Shown here: one piece after another, positions 46,021 through 56,554 of the stretch
How positions within the stretch are numbered: position 1 is the stretch's first letter
Layout of the letters: every line of letters begins with the position of its first letter
Assembly: GCA_027296625.1 (NCBI GenBank)
Contig: JAPUIX010000135.1
Coordinates: forward strand, 1 to 61,146
Direction of reading: 5' to 3'
Origin: Gammaproteobacteria bacterium
GTDB taxonomy: Bacteria > Pseudomonadota > Gammaproteobacteria > JAKEHO01
Length of the DNA: 61,146 nucleotides
Notes under the pieces: model-generated
The model's input: only the letters and a program-made list of their open reading frames with translations
The model's database searches: none
Told to the model about the DNA's origin: nothing
Position numbers and translations under genes: made by a program

Positions 46021-46911
46021 TTGCAAACGTCAGCGATCGAACGGTTTCTCGAGACCCTCAACCACCTTTCTGTCAACACCCGCAACGCTTATCGATGCGA
46101 TTTGAGCTTCCTCGTCTGCTACTGCGGCAGAGAAGGGATTGATACTTGGAGAGCGTTGGATGCCGGGCACATACGTGCATTTATCGCCTGGCGTCACCGT
46201 CAGGGAATCGGCGGGCGTAGCCTACAACGCAGTCTCTCGGCGGTCAGAACCTTCTACAGGTTTCTTTCTGACGAGGGCGTCGTCACCCATAATCCTGCGG
46301 AGGGGATTTACGCCCCGAAGACGCCTCGCAAGTTGCCAAAGGTCCTGGATGTCGATCAAACGACACGCCTAGTGGATATCAATGCCGCCGATCCCCTAGC
46401 GCAGCGGGATCGCGCCATGCTGGAGTTGATGTATTCCTCAGGACTTAGGCTTTCCGAACTGGTCGCCCTGAACATGGACGAAGTGGATCTTGACGATGCC
46501 ATCGTGGGCGTGACGGGCAAGGGCAACAAACGGCGTTATGTGCCCATTGGGCGATATGCCGTCGACGCACTGAACCGGTGGCTGCAGATCCGAGGCGGGT
46601 TGGCCAGTTCCGAGGAAACTGCATTGTTTGTTAGTCGGCGTGGTAAGCGCCTAGGCGCGCGAGCGGTGCAGGAGCGCCTCCGGCAGTGGGCTATTCGACA
46701 GGGACTTCCAACTCATGTTCATCCACACATGCTCCGGCACTCCTTCGCAAGCCATTTATTGGAATCCAGCGGTGATCTGCGTGCTGTCCAGGAATTGTTG
46801 GGCCACGCGGATATCAGGACAACACAAGTGTATACGCATCTGGATTTTCAGCACCTCGCGAAGGTCTACGATGCGGCTCACCCACGCGCTCGCAGGAAAA
46901 AAAGTTCATAA
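46021..46911 (+). CDS. xerC: Tyrosine recombinase XerC
   Basis: 296 residues; resolves chromosome dimers at dif with XerD. Catalytic residues R143 (SSGLRLSE), K167 (GKGNKRR), H236-x2-R239, H262 (LLGHADI) and Y271 (TTQVYTH) are all present. TTG start at 46021, since an in-frame TGA lies just upstream. Confidence 0.95.
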   Translation: MQTSAIERFLETLNHLSVNTRNAYRCDLSFLVCYCGREGIDTWRALDAGHIRAFIAWRHRQGIGGRSLQRSLSAVRTFYRFLSDEGVVTHNPAEGIYAPKTPRKLPKVLDVDQTTRLVDINAADPLAQRDRAMLELMYSSGLRLSELVALNMDEVDLDDAIVGVTGKGNKRRYVPIGRYAVDALNRWLQIRGGLASSEETALFVSRRGKRLGARAVQERLRQWAIRQGLPTHVHPHMLRHSFASHLLESSGDLRAVQELLGHADIRTTQVYTHLDFQHLAKVYDAAHPRARRKKSS

Positions 46912-47023
46912 CCCCTGCCAAACGCAGCGGTTCTGAGGGTGCATAGTTCCTTATTGATCAGCTTTTCTGAGGATGTGCTGAGTTCGTGTACAATGCTCAT
47001 CGTCACCCGATGAGTTCAGGCAA

Positions 47024-47575
47024 TTGCAACAGTTTCAGGGCACTACGGTACTTTCTGTGCGTCGTCATGGTCGTGTGGTGATCGGCGGCGACGGGCAGGT
47101 CTCGTCCGGCAATACGATTATGAAGGGTAATGCCCGCAAGGTGCGCCGCCTGTTCCACGACACCGTTCTCGCCGGGTTTGCGGGCGGAACAGCAGATGCC
47201 TTTACCCTGTTCGAGCGCTTCGAAGGCAAACTGGAAACGCATCAGGGAAATCTAACCCGCGCGGCGGTTGAACTGGCTAAGGACTGGCGCACCGATCGTA
47301 TTTTGCGCCGCCTTGAGGCCATGCTCGCTGTCGCAGACAAGTCCACGTCGCTCATTATCTCGGGCAACGGAGATGTGATCGAGCCCGAGGATAATCTGAT
47401 GGCCATTGGCTCTGGGGCGCCCTATGTCCAAGCCGCGGCACGTGCCTTGCTGGACCATACAGAAATGGACGCACGAACCATCGTTGAGACTGCGCTCAAC
47501 ATTGCGGCAGATATTTGCGTCTATACCAACCATCAGTTGACCATCGATGAACTGGATGCAACCGAAAGGGAATAA
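47024..47575 (+). CDS. hslV: ATP-dependent protease peptidase subunit HslV
   Basis: 183 residues; proteasome-like N-terminal threonine hydrolase. The TTG start gives [18 protein letters not shown], so a six-residue extension precedes the catalytic Thr (T7) and must be removed, unlike the Met-Thr of E. coli. [20 protein letters not shown] is conserved, and the C-terminus retains the Na-binding-type region. TACAAT at about 46989 is a possible -10. Confidence 0.93.
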   Translation: MQQFQGTTVLSVRRHGRVVIGGDGQVSSGNTIMKGNARKVRRLFHDTVLAGFAGGTADAFTLFERFEGKLETHQGNLTRAAVELAKDWRTDRILRRLEAMLAVADKSTSLIISGNGDVIEPEDNLMAIGSGAPYVQAAARALLDHTEMDARTIVETALNIAADICVYTNHQLTIDELDATERE

Positions 47576-47587
47576 TTACGTTACGCG

Positions 47588-48931
47588 ATGAATTTGATGA
47601 CAGAGCTGACCCCTCAGGCCATTGTCAAGGAATTGAACAAGCACATTGTGGGACAGACCGCGGCAAAGCGGGCGGTGGCGATCGCTCTGCGTAATCGCTG
47701 GCGCAGGTCCCAAGTACCTGAAGAACTCAGAAACGAAATTACCCCGAAGAATATCCTGATGATTGGCCCCACTGGGGTGGGTAAAACAGAAATCGCGCGA
47801 CGTCTTGCGAAGCTGGCCAATGCGCCCTTTATCAAGATTGAGGCAACAAAATTTACGGAGGTCGGATATGTCGGTCGTGATGTCGAATCCATCATCCGGG
47901 ATCTGATGGACGTTGCGGCAAAGATGACCCGGGAGGAGGAGCTTCGCAAAGTACGTCGCCGTGGCGAAGAGGCTGCTGAGGAGCGTGTGCTCGATATTTT
48001 GTTACCAAGAGCTCGGGGTGTTAGCGAGAAGTCTGAGGATGAAGCAGCGGAAACGTCATCAACCCGAGAGCGGTTTCGCCTGATGCTACGTGAAGGAGGA
48101 CTAGCTGAGAAAGAAATCGAGGTGGAAGTCAGCGTGCCCGCGATCGGCGTAGAGATTATGGCGCCGCCGGGAATGGAGGAGATGACCAGCCAGCTCCAGG
48201 ATATGTTTCAAAATCTTGGAGGAGGACGAAAGCGCGTTCGTAGGGTGCGTGTGAAAGACGCGTTGAAGCTCCTAGCTGAGGAAGAAGCGTCGAAGCTCAT
48301 CAATGATGAGGACCTTAAGGCACGTGTCCTGGAAAATGTGGAACAGAACGGCATCGTTTTTCTCGATGAGATCGACAAGATAGCGAAACGCTCAGAACAT
48401 GGCGGGCCCGATGTATCTCGTGAGGGAGTGCAAAGAGATTTATTGCCAATAGTGGAGGGCTCCACCGTAACAACCAAGTATGGGATGGTAAGAACCGACT
48501 TCATTCTTTTTATTGCCTCAGGTTCGTTCCTGATGGTAAAACCTTCCGACCTTATCCCGGAACTGCAGGGCCGTCTTCCCATTCGAGTTGAGTTAGATGC
48601 ACTTGGTGTTGACGATTTTGTTCGAATTCTCACAGAGCCGGATGCGTCTTTGACGGAACAGTATGCGGCGCTCATGGAGAGCGAAGGAGTCACGGTGGAG
48701 TTCACCAAAGACGCACTTAGCCGAATCGCAGAGATGGCCTGGCAGGTCAATGAAACAACAGAGAATATCGGCGCTAGGCGGCTACATACAGTGATGGAAC
48801 GCCTGCTGGAGGAACTCTCCTTCGAGGCGTCTGCCAGGCGCGGTGAGAACGTGCGAATCGATGCAGCCTATGTGAATGCTCATCTCGGTGCTCTCATCCA
48901 GGACGAAGACCTAACACGTTATATTCTCTAG
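47588..48931 (+). CDS. hslU: ATP-dependent protease ATPase subunit HslU
   Basis: 447 residues, AAA+ unfoldase of HslVU. Walker [10 protein letters not shown], Walker [14 protein letters not shown], pore motif [10 protein letters not shown], sensor 2 [10 protein letters not shown], and the HslV-docking C-terminus RYIL. It lies 12 bp after hslV. Confidence 0.96.
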   Translation: MNLMTELTPQAIVKELNKHIVGQTAAKRAVAIALRNRWRRSQVPEELRNEITPKNILMIGPTGVGKTEIARRLAKLANAPFIKIEATKFTEVGYVGRDVESIIRDLMDVAAKMTREEELRKVRRRGEEAAEERVLDILLPRARGVSEKSEDEAAETSSTRERFRLMLREGGLAEKEIEVEVSVPAIGVEIMAPPGMEEMTSQLQDMFQNLGGGRKRVRRVRVKDALKLLAEEEASKLINDEDLKARVLENVEQNGIVFLDEIDKIAKRSEHGGPDVSREGVQRDLLPIVEGSTVTTKYGMVRTDFILFIASGSFLMVKPSDLIPELQGRLPIRVELDALGVDDFVRILTEPDASLTEQYAALMESEGVTVEFTKDALSRIAEMAWQVNETTENIGARRLHTVMERLLEELSFEASARRGENVRIDAAYVNAHLGALIQDEDLTRYIL

Positions 48932-49014
48932 ATGTGTTTGCCCAGGATGTCCGTGCAGGACATGGGCGCTCCTTTTTTTATCCGCAAACTGATAAGAAAG
49001 AGAAACAAAAGGAA

Positions 49015-49380
49015 ATGGCCAAGCCAATCCCCACCATGATCAACTTGCACCAGGCTTCGCGTGTACTTGAAATCAGCTTTGATGATGGATCTCAATTCGA
49101 TCTTTCCTGCGAACTTCTAAGGGCTTATTCACCCTCGGCGGAAGTGCGTGGCCACGGTGCCGGACAAGGCGTTCTGCAAACAGGCAAGGAGATGGTTACG
49201 ATCCGAAATATTGAGCAGGTAGGTAACTACGCGGTGAAGTTAGATTTCGACGATGGACATAACACAGGCATCTATTCCTGGGACTACCTGTACGATCTAG
49301 GGCAGAACAAAGAGCGCTATTGGCAAGAGTATCTCGCCGCACTTGAGAAGGCAGGATATCAGCGCGACCCCGTGAAATGA
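49015..49380 (+). CDS. DUF971 (GBBH-like) protein
   Basis: 121 residues. [20 protein letters not shown] then [20 protein letters not shown] and [20 protein letters not shown] are DUF971 landmarks. AAAAGGA before ATG 49015 decides this start over GTG 48934. It overlaps ubiE by 4 bp, as in many gammaproteobacteria. Confidence 0.9.
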   Translation: MAKPIPTMINLHQASRVLEISFDDGSQFDLSCELLRAYSPSAEVRGHGAGQGVLQTGKEMVTIRNIEQVGNYAVKLDFDDGHNTGIYSWDYLYDLGQNKERYWQEYLAALEKAGYQRDPVK

Positions 49381-50126
49381 GCAGCTCTGGCACAATGTAT
49401 TTTGGCAGTCAGCCCGTCTCCCCGGATGAGAAGACTCGTCGGGTCAAGCACGTATTTGATTCCGTTGCACCGCGTTACGATGTGATGAATGACCTGATGT
49501 CATTGGGTGTTCACCGCTTGTGGAAACGCTTTATGGTACATTTGGCTGGTGTTCGCCGTGACCATCAGGTGCTGGATGTGGCTGGGGGCACGGGCGACCT
49601 GGCGTACCACTTTGCGCACCTTGTTGGCCCGAAAGGCAGGGTGGTGCTTGCCGACATCAATCCTTCAATGCTGGCGCTTGGCAGGGATTCGCTCATCAAT
49701 CGAGGATTGGTCACGAACGTTCATTATGTCCAGGCCGACGTGGAGTGCTTGCCTTTTCCAGACAATGTGTTCGACTGCGTCAGTATTGCGTTTGGGTTAC
49801 GCAATGTGACCGATCAACAAACGGCGCTTGCTTCCATGTATAGGAGCTTGAAATTTGGAGGACGCTTGCTGATTTTGGAGTTTTCCCATGTGACTCTTCC
49901 ATTTCTTAAGCGCGCCTATGATGCGTATTCGTTCAGGATCCTGCCGTGGCTAGGTAATGTGGTAGCAGGCGATACGAAGAGCTATCAATACTTGGTTGAG
50001 TCGATCCGCAAACATCCTAATCAGGAATCGCTTGTCGAGTTAATGGGTAACGCAGGCTTTGTGCATATTGATTATTACAATCTTTCGGGTGGTATTGTCG
50101 CTGTTCATAGAGGACATAAAGTGTGA
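49377..50126 (+). CDS. ubiE: Ubiquinone/menaquinone methyltransferase UbiE
   Basis: 249 residues; C-methylation step of ubiquinone synthesis. [20 protein letters not shown], motif [15 protein letters not shown], and [11 protein letters not shown] are diagnostic; the C-terminus is [12 protein letters not shown]. First of the ubi genes. Confidence 0.95.
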   Translation: MSSSGTMYFGSQPVSPDEKTRRVKHVFDSVAPRYDVMNDLMSLGVHRLWKRFMVHLAGVRRDHQVLDVAGGTGDLAYHFAHLVGPKGRVVLADINPSMLALGRDSLINRGLVTNVHYVQADVECLPFPDNVFDCVSIAFGLRNVTDQQTALASMYRSLKFGGRLLILEFSHVTLPFLKRAYDAYSFRILPWLGNVVAGDTKSYQYLVESIRKHPNQESLVELMGNAGFVHIDYYNLSGGIVAVHRGHKV

Positions 50127-50175
50127 ACGTCTACGTCGGAAGCCCCCAGGTTTATTTCAAGTTCTTTAGGACGCC

Positions 50176-50799
50176 GTGTTGACTATCCCGGCATCCTTTA
50201 TTGTCAATCTTGAGAAATGGCTTAACCAGCTTATTCAGCTTGACCCCGCAGCGAGGGGGGCGTTTGGAGAACTGTCAGGTAAAGTGATCGCGGTTGAGTT
50301 TATAGAACCCGCCGTTGTTTTTTATCTTCTGCCGCAGGAAGAAGGCATTCGTTTGCACACCGCTTTTGAGGGTGCCGTCAATGTGCGCATTTCGGGCAGG
50401 CCATTGGCACTCCTTTCGATGGCGATGCGCCGCCCAGGCGATCAACCTACGGTGTCTGGTGACGTGGAAGTGAGCGGGGATGTCCGGCTTGCTCAGCGAT
50501 TTCAGCGGATCTTGGATGAAGTGGATATCGATTGGGAAGAGCTGTTATCCCGCTGGGTTGGAGACATCGCCGCTCATCAGCTTGGCAAGTTTGGGAGAAG
50601 CTTGCGTGAATGGGCGGGTGAGACCAAGCGTACCCTGGAAATGGACATATCGGAGTACCTTCGGGAGGAGAGCGACCTTGTCGCACGTCAGGAGGATGTC
50701 GCTGAGTTCGTCGATGCGGTGGACACGTTGCGAGGCGATCTAGATCGGCTCGAAGAGAGCCTTAAGCAAATAGAACGCGACGCACTGGAGGAGCGATAG
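50176..50799 (+). CDS. ubiJ: Ubiquinone biosynthesis accessory factor UbiJ
   Basis: 207 residues, SCP2-like lipid-binding domain (residues 1-110, with VSGDVEVSGDVRLAQRFQRI) and a C-terminal coiled coil (ETKRTLEMDISEYL to the end). It organises the UbiE-K complex. GTG start at 50176. Between ubiE and ubiB as usual. Confidence 0.88.
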   Translation: MLTIPASFIVNLEKWLNQLIQLDPAARGAFGELSGKVIAVEFIEPAVVFYLLPQEEGIRLHTAFEGAVNVRISGRPLALLSMAMRRPGDQPTVSGDVEVSGDVRLAQRFQRILDEVDIDWEELLSRWVGDIAAHQLGKFGRSLREWAGETKRTLEMDISEYLREESDLVARQEDVAEFVDAVDTLRGDLDRLEESLKQIERDALEER

Positions 50800-50809
50800 C
50801 GTTACCGTC

Positions 50810-52477
50810 ATGGTGACCCCTGGACAGTTTCTTCGGATACTCACGATTCAACGGGTCCTGATCCGTCATGGCCTCGATGAAATCATCTTGGCTACTCATT
50901 TGTTTAGGCCGGTTAGATTCCTGCTCTATCTCCTGCCATGGAATTGGATGCACAGTCATCAGGTACCGAGGGCAGAGCGCCTACGTCGGGCACTTGAAGA
51001 TCTTGGCCCTATCTTTGTGAAGTTCGGACAACTCCTGTCCACCCGTCGTGATCTGTTGCCCGACGACATCGTAGCGGAACTGGCTAGGCTTCAAGATAGC
51101 GTTCCCCCATTTCCCGGTGATGTCGCACGGCAAATTATCGAAAAGGCATATGGACATGGTGTGGATGAGGTGTTTGTTGAATTCAACGAGACGCCATTGG
51201 CATCCGCCTCAATCGCACAGGTTCACGCAGCCAGACTAAGGGACGGGCGAGAGATGATCGTCAAAGTGGTGCGGCCCGGCATTGAGAAAGGGATCCGACG
51301 GGATGTAGGTCTTCTGTTTATCCTTGCGGATATGGCGGAGCGCTATTGGCGTGACGGCAAGTACCTGCGGCCGACCCGGGTAGTCGCTGAGTTTGAAAAA
51401 ACTTTGCTAAACGAATTGGACTTGATGCGCGAGGCGGCTAATGCTTCGCAACTGCGGCGGAATTTTGCGCATTCGGAGCAACTATACGTACCGGAGGTGG
51501 ATTGGGGGCTCACCCGTCGCAACGTCATGGTTATGGAGCGCATTTCTGGGATACCCGTCAGCGACATTGATGGGTTAAAGCGGGCCGGCATCGATCTGAG
51601 GTGGCTAGCCGAGGCGGGCGTGGAATCGTTTTTCACCCAGGTCTTTCGCGATAGTTTCTTCCACGCGGATATGCACCCAGGCAACATCTTCGTGACGGTG
51701 CCAGATGGAGGTCAATCCGCGAAATTTGTGTTTGTGGACTTTGGGATTATGGGTTCCCTGAGCGAGTACGATCAAAGATATCTGGCCGAAAACTTCTTGG
51801 CCTTTTTGAAGCGCGACTATCGTCGAGTTGCAGAATTGCATGTCGAATCCGGCTGGGTGCCGCCGGGAACGCGTGTTGACGAATTTGAATTCGCGATCCG
51901 TACCGTCTGCGAGCCACTCTTCGAGCGTCCCCTGAAGGAGATCTCATTTGGTCGTCTGTTGTTTGGGCTATTTCAAACAGCGCGGCGCTTTAATATGGAG
52001 ATTCTCCCTCAACTGATCCTGTTGCAAAAGACGCTGGTAAACATTGAAGGTCTCGGTCGGCAGCTTTACCCCGACTTGGACCTATGGCAGACGGCTAGGC
52101 CCCTGCTCGAGCGATGGATGGGTAAACGCGTAGGTGTGCGGGGTCTCGTGAAGAGCACACGGGAAAATTTTCCCTTATGGGTCGAAAAGTTGCCGGATTT
52201 GCCGAATAAATTGATTGACCTGGTCGAGCGTGCGAGGAATGGGAAACTTCAAGTGGAGTGGCATTCGACAGAAATCGAAAGGCTGCGCCGGGAGATTCGG
52301 CAGACAAACCGCCGAAGTGTCCTGACCATCATTGCATCAGCGTTTATCATCAGCGCCGCCCTAGTGTTCGCTCTCGATGGATTTACACCGACGATGTTGG
52401 GGAGTGCTCCGGTCTTGACCTGGCTATTGGGAGGTCTGGGTGTGCTGATGTTGCTTGCCGCGTCTAGCGATATGTAA
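50810..52477 (+). CDS. ubiB: Ubiquinone biosynthesis ATPase UbiB
   Basis: 555 residues, atypical protein-kinase-like. KxGQ motif is FVKFGQLLSTR, the Ala-rich nucleotide loop is PLASASIAQVHAA, HADMHPGN and FVDFGIMG are the catalytic loop and DFG equivalent; two C-terminal TM helices (from about 505). Convergent with the DJ-1 gene. Confidence 0.94.
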   Translation: MVTPGQFLRILTIQRVLIRHGLDEIILATHLFRPVRFLLYLLPWNWMHSHQVPRAERLRRALEDLGPIFVKFGQLLSTRRDLLPDDIVAELARLQDSVPPFPGDVARQIIEKAYGHGVDEVFVEFNETPLASASIAQVHAARLRDGREMIVKVVRPGIEKGIRRDVGLLFILADMAERYWRDGKYLRPTRVVAEFEKTLLNELDLMREAANASQLRRNFAHSEQLYVPEVDWGLTRRNVMVMERISGIPVSDIDGLKRAGIDLRWLAEAGVESFFTQVFRDSFFHADMHPGNIFVTVPDGGQSAKFVFVDFGIMGSLSEYDQRYLAENFLAFLKRDYRRVAELHVESGWVPPGTRVDEFEFAIRTVCEPLFERPLKEISFGRLLFGLFQTARRFNMEILPQLILLQKTLVNIEGLGRQLYPDLDLWQTARPLLERWMGKRVGVRGLVKSTRENFPLWVEKLPDLPNKLIDLVERARNGKLQVEWHSTEIERLRREIRQTNRRSVLTIIASAFIISAALVFALDGFTPTMLGSAPVLTWLLGGLGVLMLLAASSDM

Positions 52478-52488
52478 TTGCGGCAGTC

Positions 52489-53040
52489 TTATGGCCTGAC
52501 CAGCGCGCGTTCCACTTCGTCACGCTTGGCCTTGCCCGTGAGCGCCTCAATCAGGGCGAGGGCAAAATCCATCGCGGTACCCGGGCCTCGCGAGGTGATG
52601 ACCTTACCGTCTCTGACTACGGCGTCCCCTGATACCAGCTGCGCTTGGTGGTTGACACTATCCAGACTGCCCGGGTAGGCGGTCGCTTTCTTGCCCCGCA
52701 ACAGTCCTGCATTGGCTAACACCTTCGGAGCCGCACAGATGGCGGCAGTGAATCTTTCACTGTTCGCCATCTTCTTGAGGAGTTCCTTCACGCGCGGATC
52801 TTCGTCGAGGTTGTCCGCTCCGAGTAAGCCCCCCGGCAGTACAACCATGTCGTAGTCTCGCGTCAGTGCCTCGTCGAGATTTGTGTCAGGCATAATTCTT
52901 ACGCCGTGGCTCGCTCTCACGAGTTGATCATCGAGGCCAGCAGTGACGACATCGATACCTGCGCGTCGCAGGATATCGACAATGGTGACCGCCTCTAATT
53001 CTTCGCATCCATCTGCGAGCGGGACAAGGACAGTTGCCAT
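52489..53040 (-). CDS. DJ-1/YajL family protein
   Basis: 183 residues. DGCEELEAV with E14, AAICAAPKVLA with the reactive C102, and HG at 45-46 fit YajL/DJ-1 (protein/nucleotide deglycase or chaperone activities reported). It overlaps the upstream deacetylase by 46 bp, long for this operon. Confidence 0.88.
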   Translation of the reverse strand: MATVLVPLADGCEELEAVTIVDILRRAGIDVVTAGLDDQLVRASHGVRIMPDTNLDEALTRDYDMVVLPGGLLGADNLDEDPRVKELLKKMANSERFTAAICAAPKVLANAGLLRGKKATAYPGSLDSVNHQAQLVSGDAVVRDGKVITSRGPGTAMDFALALIEALTGKAKRDEVERALVRP

Positions 53041-53840
53041 TCTGTGTCGCTCCGTGTGCGATAAGCGATCATCTCCCTCAGGCTCACCAGATGGACCCCA
53101 TAGTCGCTGAGTGATGGGAGCACCCTGGACAATACCGCGATCGTTTTGGGATGCGGGTGAGCGATGGCAAGCGCAGTGCCTTGCTGCTTAGCGAGCGCAA
53201 CCAGTCGCTCAAACTGGGCGTTAATGTGTGTTGCATCCTGAACATTATCGAGGAAGACATCTCGCGTTAGATTGGGTACATGGTTCCGCCTGGCGATATC
53301 CGCTGCAACCGTGTATGGAGTGGTTCGGCTGTCAACGAAGAAGTAGCCATGTTCCCGGATAGTTTCGATCAGCCATTGCATGGGTCCTGGGTGGCGGGTT
53401 AGAAGGCTGCCCATGTGGTTGTTGATGCCGGTTGCGAGTGGCACCGACATCATGGCGCGTTGTAGTGTATCAACGAACTGGGTGTGGCTCATCTCGATTG
53501 TCAAGGCACTCGGTTCGAGCAAATGATTACCGCTAGTGGATTGCATCGGCATATGCAGGAGCACCTCTTTACCTTTCCTCGATGCTTCGAGGGCTAATTC
53601 GTTGCCGTTCGGCGAAAAAGGAAGGATGCTGTAGGCCAATGGTCCGGGGAGTGCAATGGCTTCCCGTCCCTCATGGAGTCCATAGCCCATGTCGTCGATG
53701 ATGATGCTAATTTGTGGGCGCGCCCCATTGTCGTATTCGGCGCCTTGGATGCCCAGCCCTGATATTAAACCAACGCAGACAGCGAGTCCCCTGACGGGCA
53801 GACTCAGCCGCGACCGACGATTCTTTATTGGCAAGGTCAA
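52995..53840 (-). CDS. Divergent polysaccharide deacetylase (YibQ-like)
   Basis: 281 residues, secreted. After the signal region comes PQISIIIDDMGYGLHEGREA, then LPFSPNGNELALEASRKGKE and HPHPKTIAVL. These match the divergent deacetylase family, as found next to envC in E. coli (yibQ). It overlaps ctpA by 4 bp. Confidence 0.87.
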   Translation of the reverse strand: MTLPIKNRRSRLSLPVRGLAVCVGLISGLGIQGAEYDNGARPQISIIIDDMGYGLHEGREAIALPGPLAYSILPFSPNGNELALEASRKGKEVLLHMPMQSTSGNHLLEPSALTIEMSHTQFVDTLQRAMMSVPLATGINNHMGSLLTRHPGPMQWLIETIREHGYFFVDSRTTPYTVAADIARRNHVPNLTRDVFLDNVQDATHINAQFERLVALAKQQGTALAIAHPHPKTIAVLSRVLPSLSDYGVHLVSLREMIAYRTRSDTEWQLSLSRSQMDAKN

Positions 53841-55180
53841 GTGGATTTTCGATTGAGTATGGCGAGTCCCTTCAATAGGTTGAGCGCTTCATACAGCTCG
53901 TAGTCCGTCGTTGCAAGCGACTCTGTGCTCTCATCTGCGGATGCCGGGGACTCGACGTCAGTTTTCTCGCTGTCTTTCTGGTCACTCTCCGTATCGTGGT
54001 TCTGAAGATGTCTCGCAAGATTCGATTCCTTGACTGTTGGTATGGCATCCTCGTCCGCTTCAGCGAGCTTAATTTTGCCAAGCTTAATATCTGGGGTGAT
54101 TCCTTCGGCTTGTATGGAACGCCCGGCCGGGGTGTAGTAACGGGCGGTCGTCAGCTTTAATGCAGCACTATTATTCATTGGCAAGATGGTCTGCACTGAA
54201 CCTTTACCAAAAGTTTGACTGCCGATAATCAGGGCGCGTTTATGATCCTGGAGCGCACCAGCTACAATCTCCGATGCGGAGGCCGAGCCCTCATTAACGA
54301 GGACAACCAATGGAGCGCCTTTCAAAAAGTCTGGGGGCCTTGCATTGAATTTCAATTCAGAGTCTTTGACACGACCCTCGGTATAGACGATCAGACCTTT
54401 AACGAGAAAAACATCGGAGACGGCGACGGCAGCGCTCAGGATCCCGCCAGGGTTATTGCGAAGGTCCAGAACCAATCCTTCCAGCTCCCCGCCGTTTTCT
54501 TTTTTGAGTGCGCTGAGTTCCTCGCGTAGATGCTCACCGGTAGCCGCCTGAAAGTGTGATACCCGAATGTAGCCGAACCCCGGCTCAAGGGTACGGCCCT
54601 TCACACTCTGTACCGTGATGATTGCCCGAGTGATCTTAATCGTAAGCGGCTTATCCTCGTCCTCCCTCACGATCGTCAGAGTAATATCTGTACCAGGGGC
54701 CCCGCGCATACTCTTGACTGCCTCATTCAAGCTGAGTCCCTTCACAGGGGTATCGTCTAAACGAATGATCAAATCCCCGGCCTTGATACCAGCCCGCTGG
54801 GCCGGCGTGTCATCGATGGGGGCAATGACCTTGACGAAACCATCCTCCATGCTGACCTCAATCCCGAGTCCCCCGAACTCGCCCGTCGTTCCTTCCTGAA
54901 GTTCCTTGTAGGCTTCCTCATCAAGGTAATCGGAATGTGGATCCAGCCCGGCCAGCATGCCACGGATCGCGTTCTCTAAGAGGGCCGAATCTTCAACCGG
55001 TTCCACATAATCGTTTTTTATCTTGGCGAAAACCTCGGTAAAGGTGCGGAGTTCATCCAAAGGCAGTGATTTGGCATCTTTGTTGGTATTTTGTTCAACG
55101 TCACTCTCACCAATGGCAATTTGCACCCCAAGCACGAGTCCGAGGATTAGAATCAATATGTTTCGCGCCACAGAATTCAT
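53837..55180 (-). CDS. ctpA: C-terminal processing peptidase, S41 family
   Basis: About 447 residues, with signal/anchor NILILILGLVLGVQIAIG, a PDZ domain (GIEVSMEDGFVKVIAPIDDT) and the Ser-Lys dyad: NEGSASASEIVAGALQDHK and FGKGSVQTI. GGAG eight bases before ATG 55180 decides it over 55198. The C-terminal 70 residues are acidic and non-conserved. In operon with envC. Confidence 0.92.
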   Translation of the reverse strand: MNSVARNILILILGLVLGVQIAIGESDVEQNTNKDAKSLPLDELRTFTEVFAKIKNDYVEPVEDSALLENAIRGMLAGLDPHSDYLDEEAYKELQEGTTGEFGGLGIEVSMEDGFVKVIAPIDDTPAQRAGIKAGDLIIRLDDTPVKGLSLNEAVKSMRGAPGTDITLTIVREDEDKPLTIKITRAIITVQSVKGRTLEPGFGYIRVSHFQAATGEHLREELSALKKENGGELEGLVLDLRNNPGGILSAAVAVSDVFLVKGLIVYTEGRVKDSELKFNARPPDFLKGAPLVVLVNEGSASASEIVAGALQDHKRALIIGSQTFGKGSVQTILPMNNSAALKLTTARYYTPAGRSIQAEGITPDIKLGKIKLAEADEDAIPTVKESNLARHLQNHDTESDQKDSEKTDVESPASADESTESLATTDYELYEALNLLKGLAILNRKST

Positions 55181-55346
55181 TGAGTTCACTCCATGCATAG
55201 TATTTGGAGCCAGTTCTGGCCTAATTCACGGGGGTTAGCCGTTTGCTGAAGGCTCTCTTGGCCTGACGCCGTAGCCGATGGCAAGGCCCAGATCGGCACG
55301 GGCAACGCTAAAGCATACAAGTGCGAGGCATAGGGTGACAAGTTAT

Positions 55347-56537
55347 CTATCGGGCTTGACGGCTGCGGCGGCACCACAATGCAGGATTCTGGGGCTCACC
55401 CTCGTGCCTGATCTCGAAATAGAGGCCGTTGTTAGTCTGCCCGCCGGTGTTACCCACGCTTGCGATGACCTCGCCAGCCTCAACCCAGTCTCCTACGGAT
55501 TTGTAGAGGCTCTGGTTGTGTCCATAGACGCTCATGTACCCCTCCCCGTGGTCGATGATGATCAGGAGGCCTAAAGTCCGGAACCAATCCGCGAATACGA
55601 CACGGCCATGATTGATTGCTTGTAGCTCCTCGCCAGGGCGTGCGCTGATGAAAACGCCTTGCCATTTGAGCGAGGCTTCTTTTTTCGGGCTGCCAAAACG
55701 GATCACGAGTTTGCCGTCTACAGGCCAAGTGAGTTTGCCTTTCAGCGTTGCGAACGGCTCCACATCGTCAAGCGGTTCGAGTGGCGCGGGCGCGACCTCG
55801 CCCAATGATTCGACCAGCGCTTCCAAGCGGCGCTCATCCTTTCGGTGTCGTTCAAGCTCCTCTCCATGCCGGTCTAATTCTTGGTGCAGCCGAGCAATAA
55901 GCCGTTTCCTCGATGCCCGGTAGGCTGTGATCTTATCGATGCTTTCAAGTTGCTCGACCTTAAGGTCTTGTAATGCTTGCGCCTCAAGCTTGATCGATTC
56001 TTCAATGGCGCTGATAGCGCCGAGCTTTTCTTTCGCCAGTGCGATCCGCTGGGTCCTGGCCCGATTGTGATATTCATAGTAGATGAGCACCCGCCCCATA
56101 GCAGACGGATCTTGCTGGTTGAGTAACAACTTCAGAAAGTCATGCTGTCCCATCATGTACGCTGCGCGAATTTGCTGTGCCAGCTGGTCGCGCTCACTAA
56201 TAATTTTGGCTTGGTTCGCACGCCTCGATCGTTCTAGATCTTCCAACGTTACGAGCTTTTCTTTTATTGAGCGTTCTATTTCCTCCAATCGCTTGGCGGC
56301 CTTGCCAATGGCCACCTCGGTGTCGCGGAGTTGCTTGTAAACGGAATCTGCTTTGGCTTGTGTCGTATCCAGCTCACGCTGGACGCCTTCGATGCGAGAG
56401 CGCAGCGTTTCCAGCTCAGTGGTTTTCTCGTTATCTGTTGGTGGCGCGGCCGCCCCGACGGCTGTGAGGCATAAGGAGAAAGTAACAGATTGCCAGACGG
56501 GCAGAAAAGCTGGGGGCATCCAGCGACGTTTCGGCAT
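55347..56537 (-). CDS. envC: Murein hydrolase activator EnvC
   Basis: 396 residues: signal peptide, long coiled coil (residues about 35-255) and degenerate LytM domain. The LytM metal ligands are lost, as KWQGVFIS and LYFEIRHEG show (H to Q, H to Y), as in EnvC. It activates AmiA/B amidases at division. 17 bp after gpmI. Confidence 0.9.
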   Translation of the reverse strand: MPKRRWMPPAFLPVWQSVTFSLCLTAVGAAAPPTDNEKTTELETLRSRIEGVQRELDTTQAKADSVYKQLRDTEVAIGKAAKRLEEIERSIKEKLVTLEDLERSRRANQAKIISERDQLAQQIRAAYMMGQHDFLKLLLNQQDPSAMGRVLIYYEYHNRARTQRIALAKEKLGAISAIEESIKLEAQALQDLKVEQLESIDKITAYRASRKRLIARLHQELDRHGEELERHRKDERRLEALVESLGEVAPAPLEPLDDVEPFATLKGKLTWPVDGKLVIRFGSPKKEASLKWQGVFISARPGEELQAINHGRVVFADWFRTLGLLIIIDHGEGYMSVYGHNQSLYKSVGDWVEAGEVIASVGNTGGQTNNGLYFEIRHEGEPQNPALWCRRSRQAR

Positions 56538-56554
56538 AAGCGCGCGGACTGAGC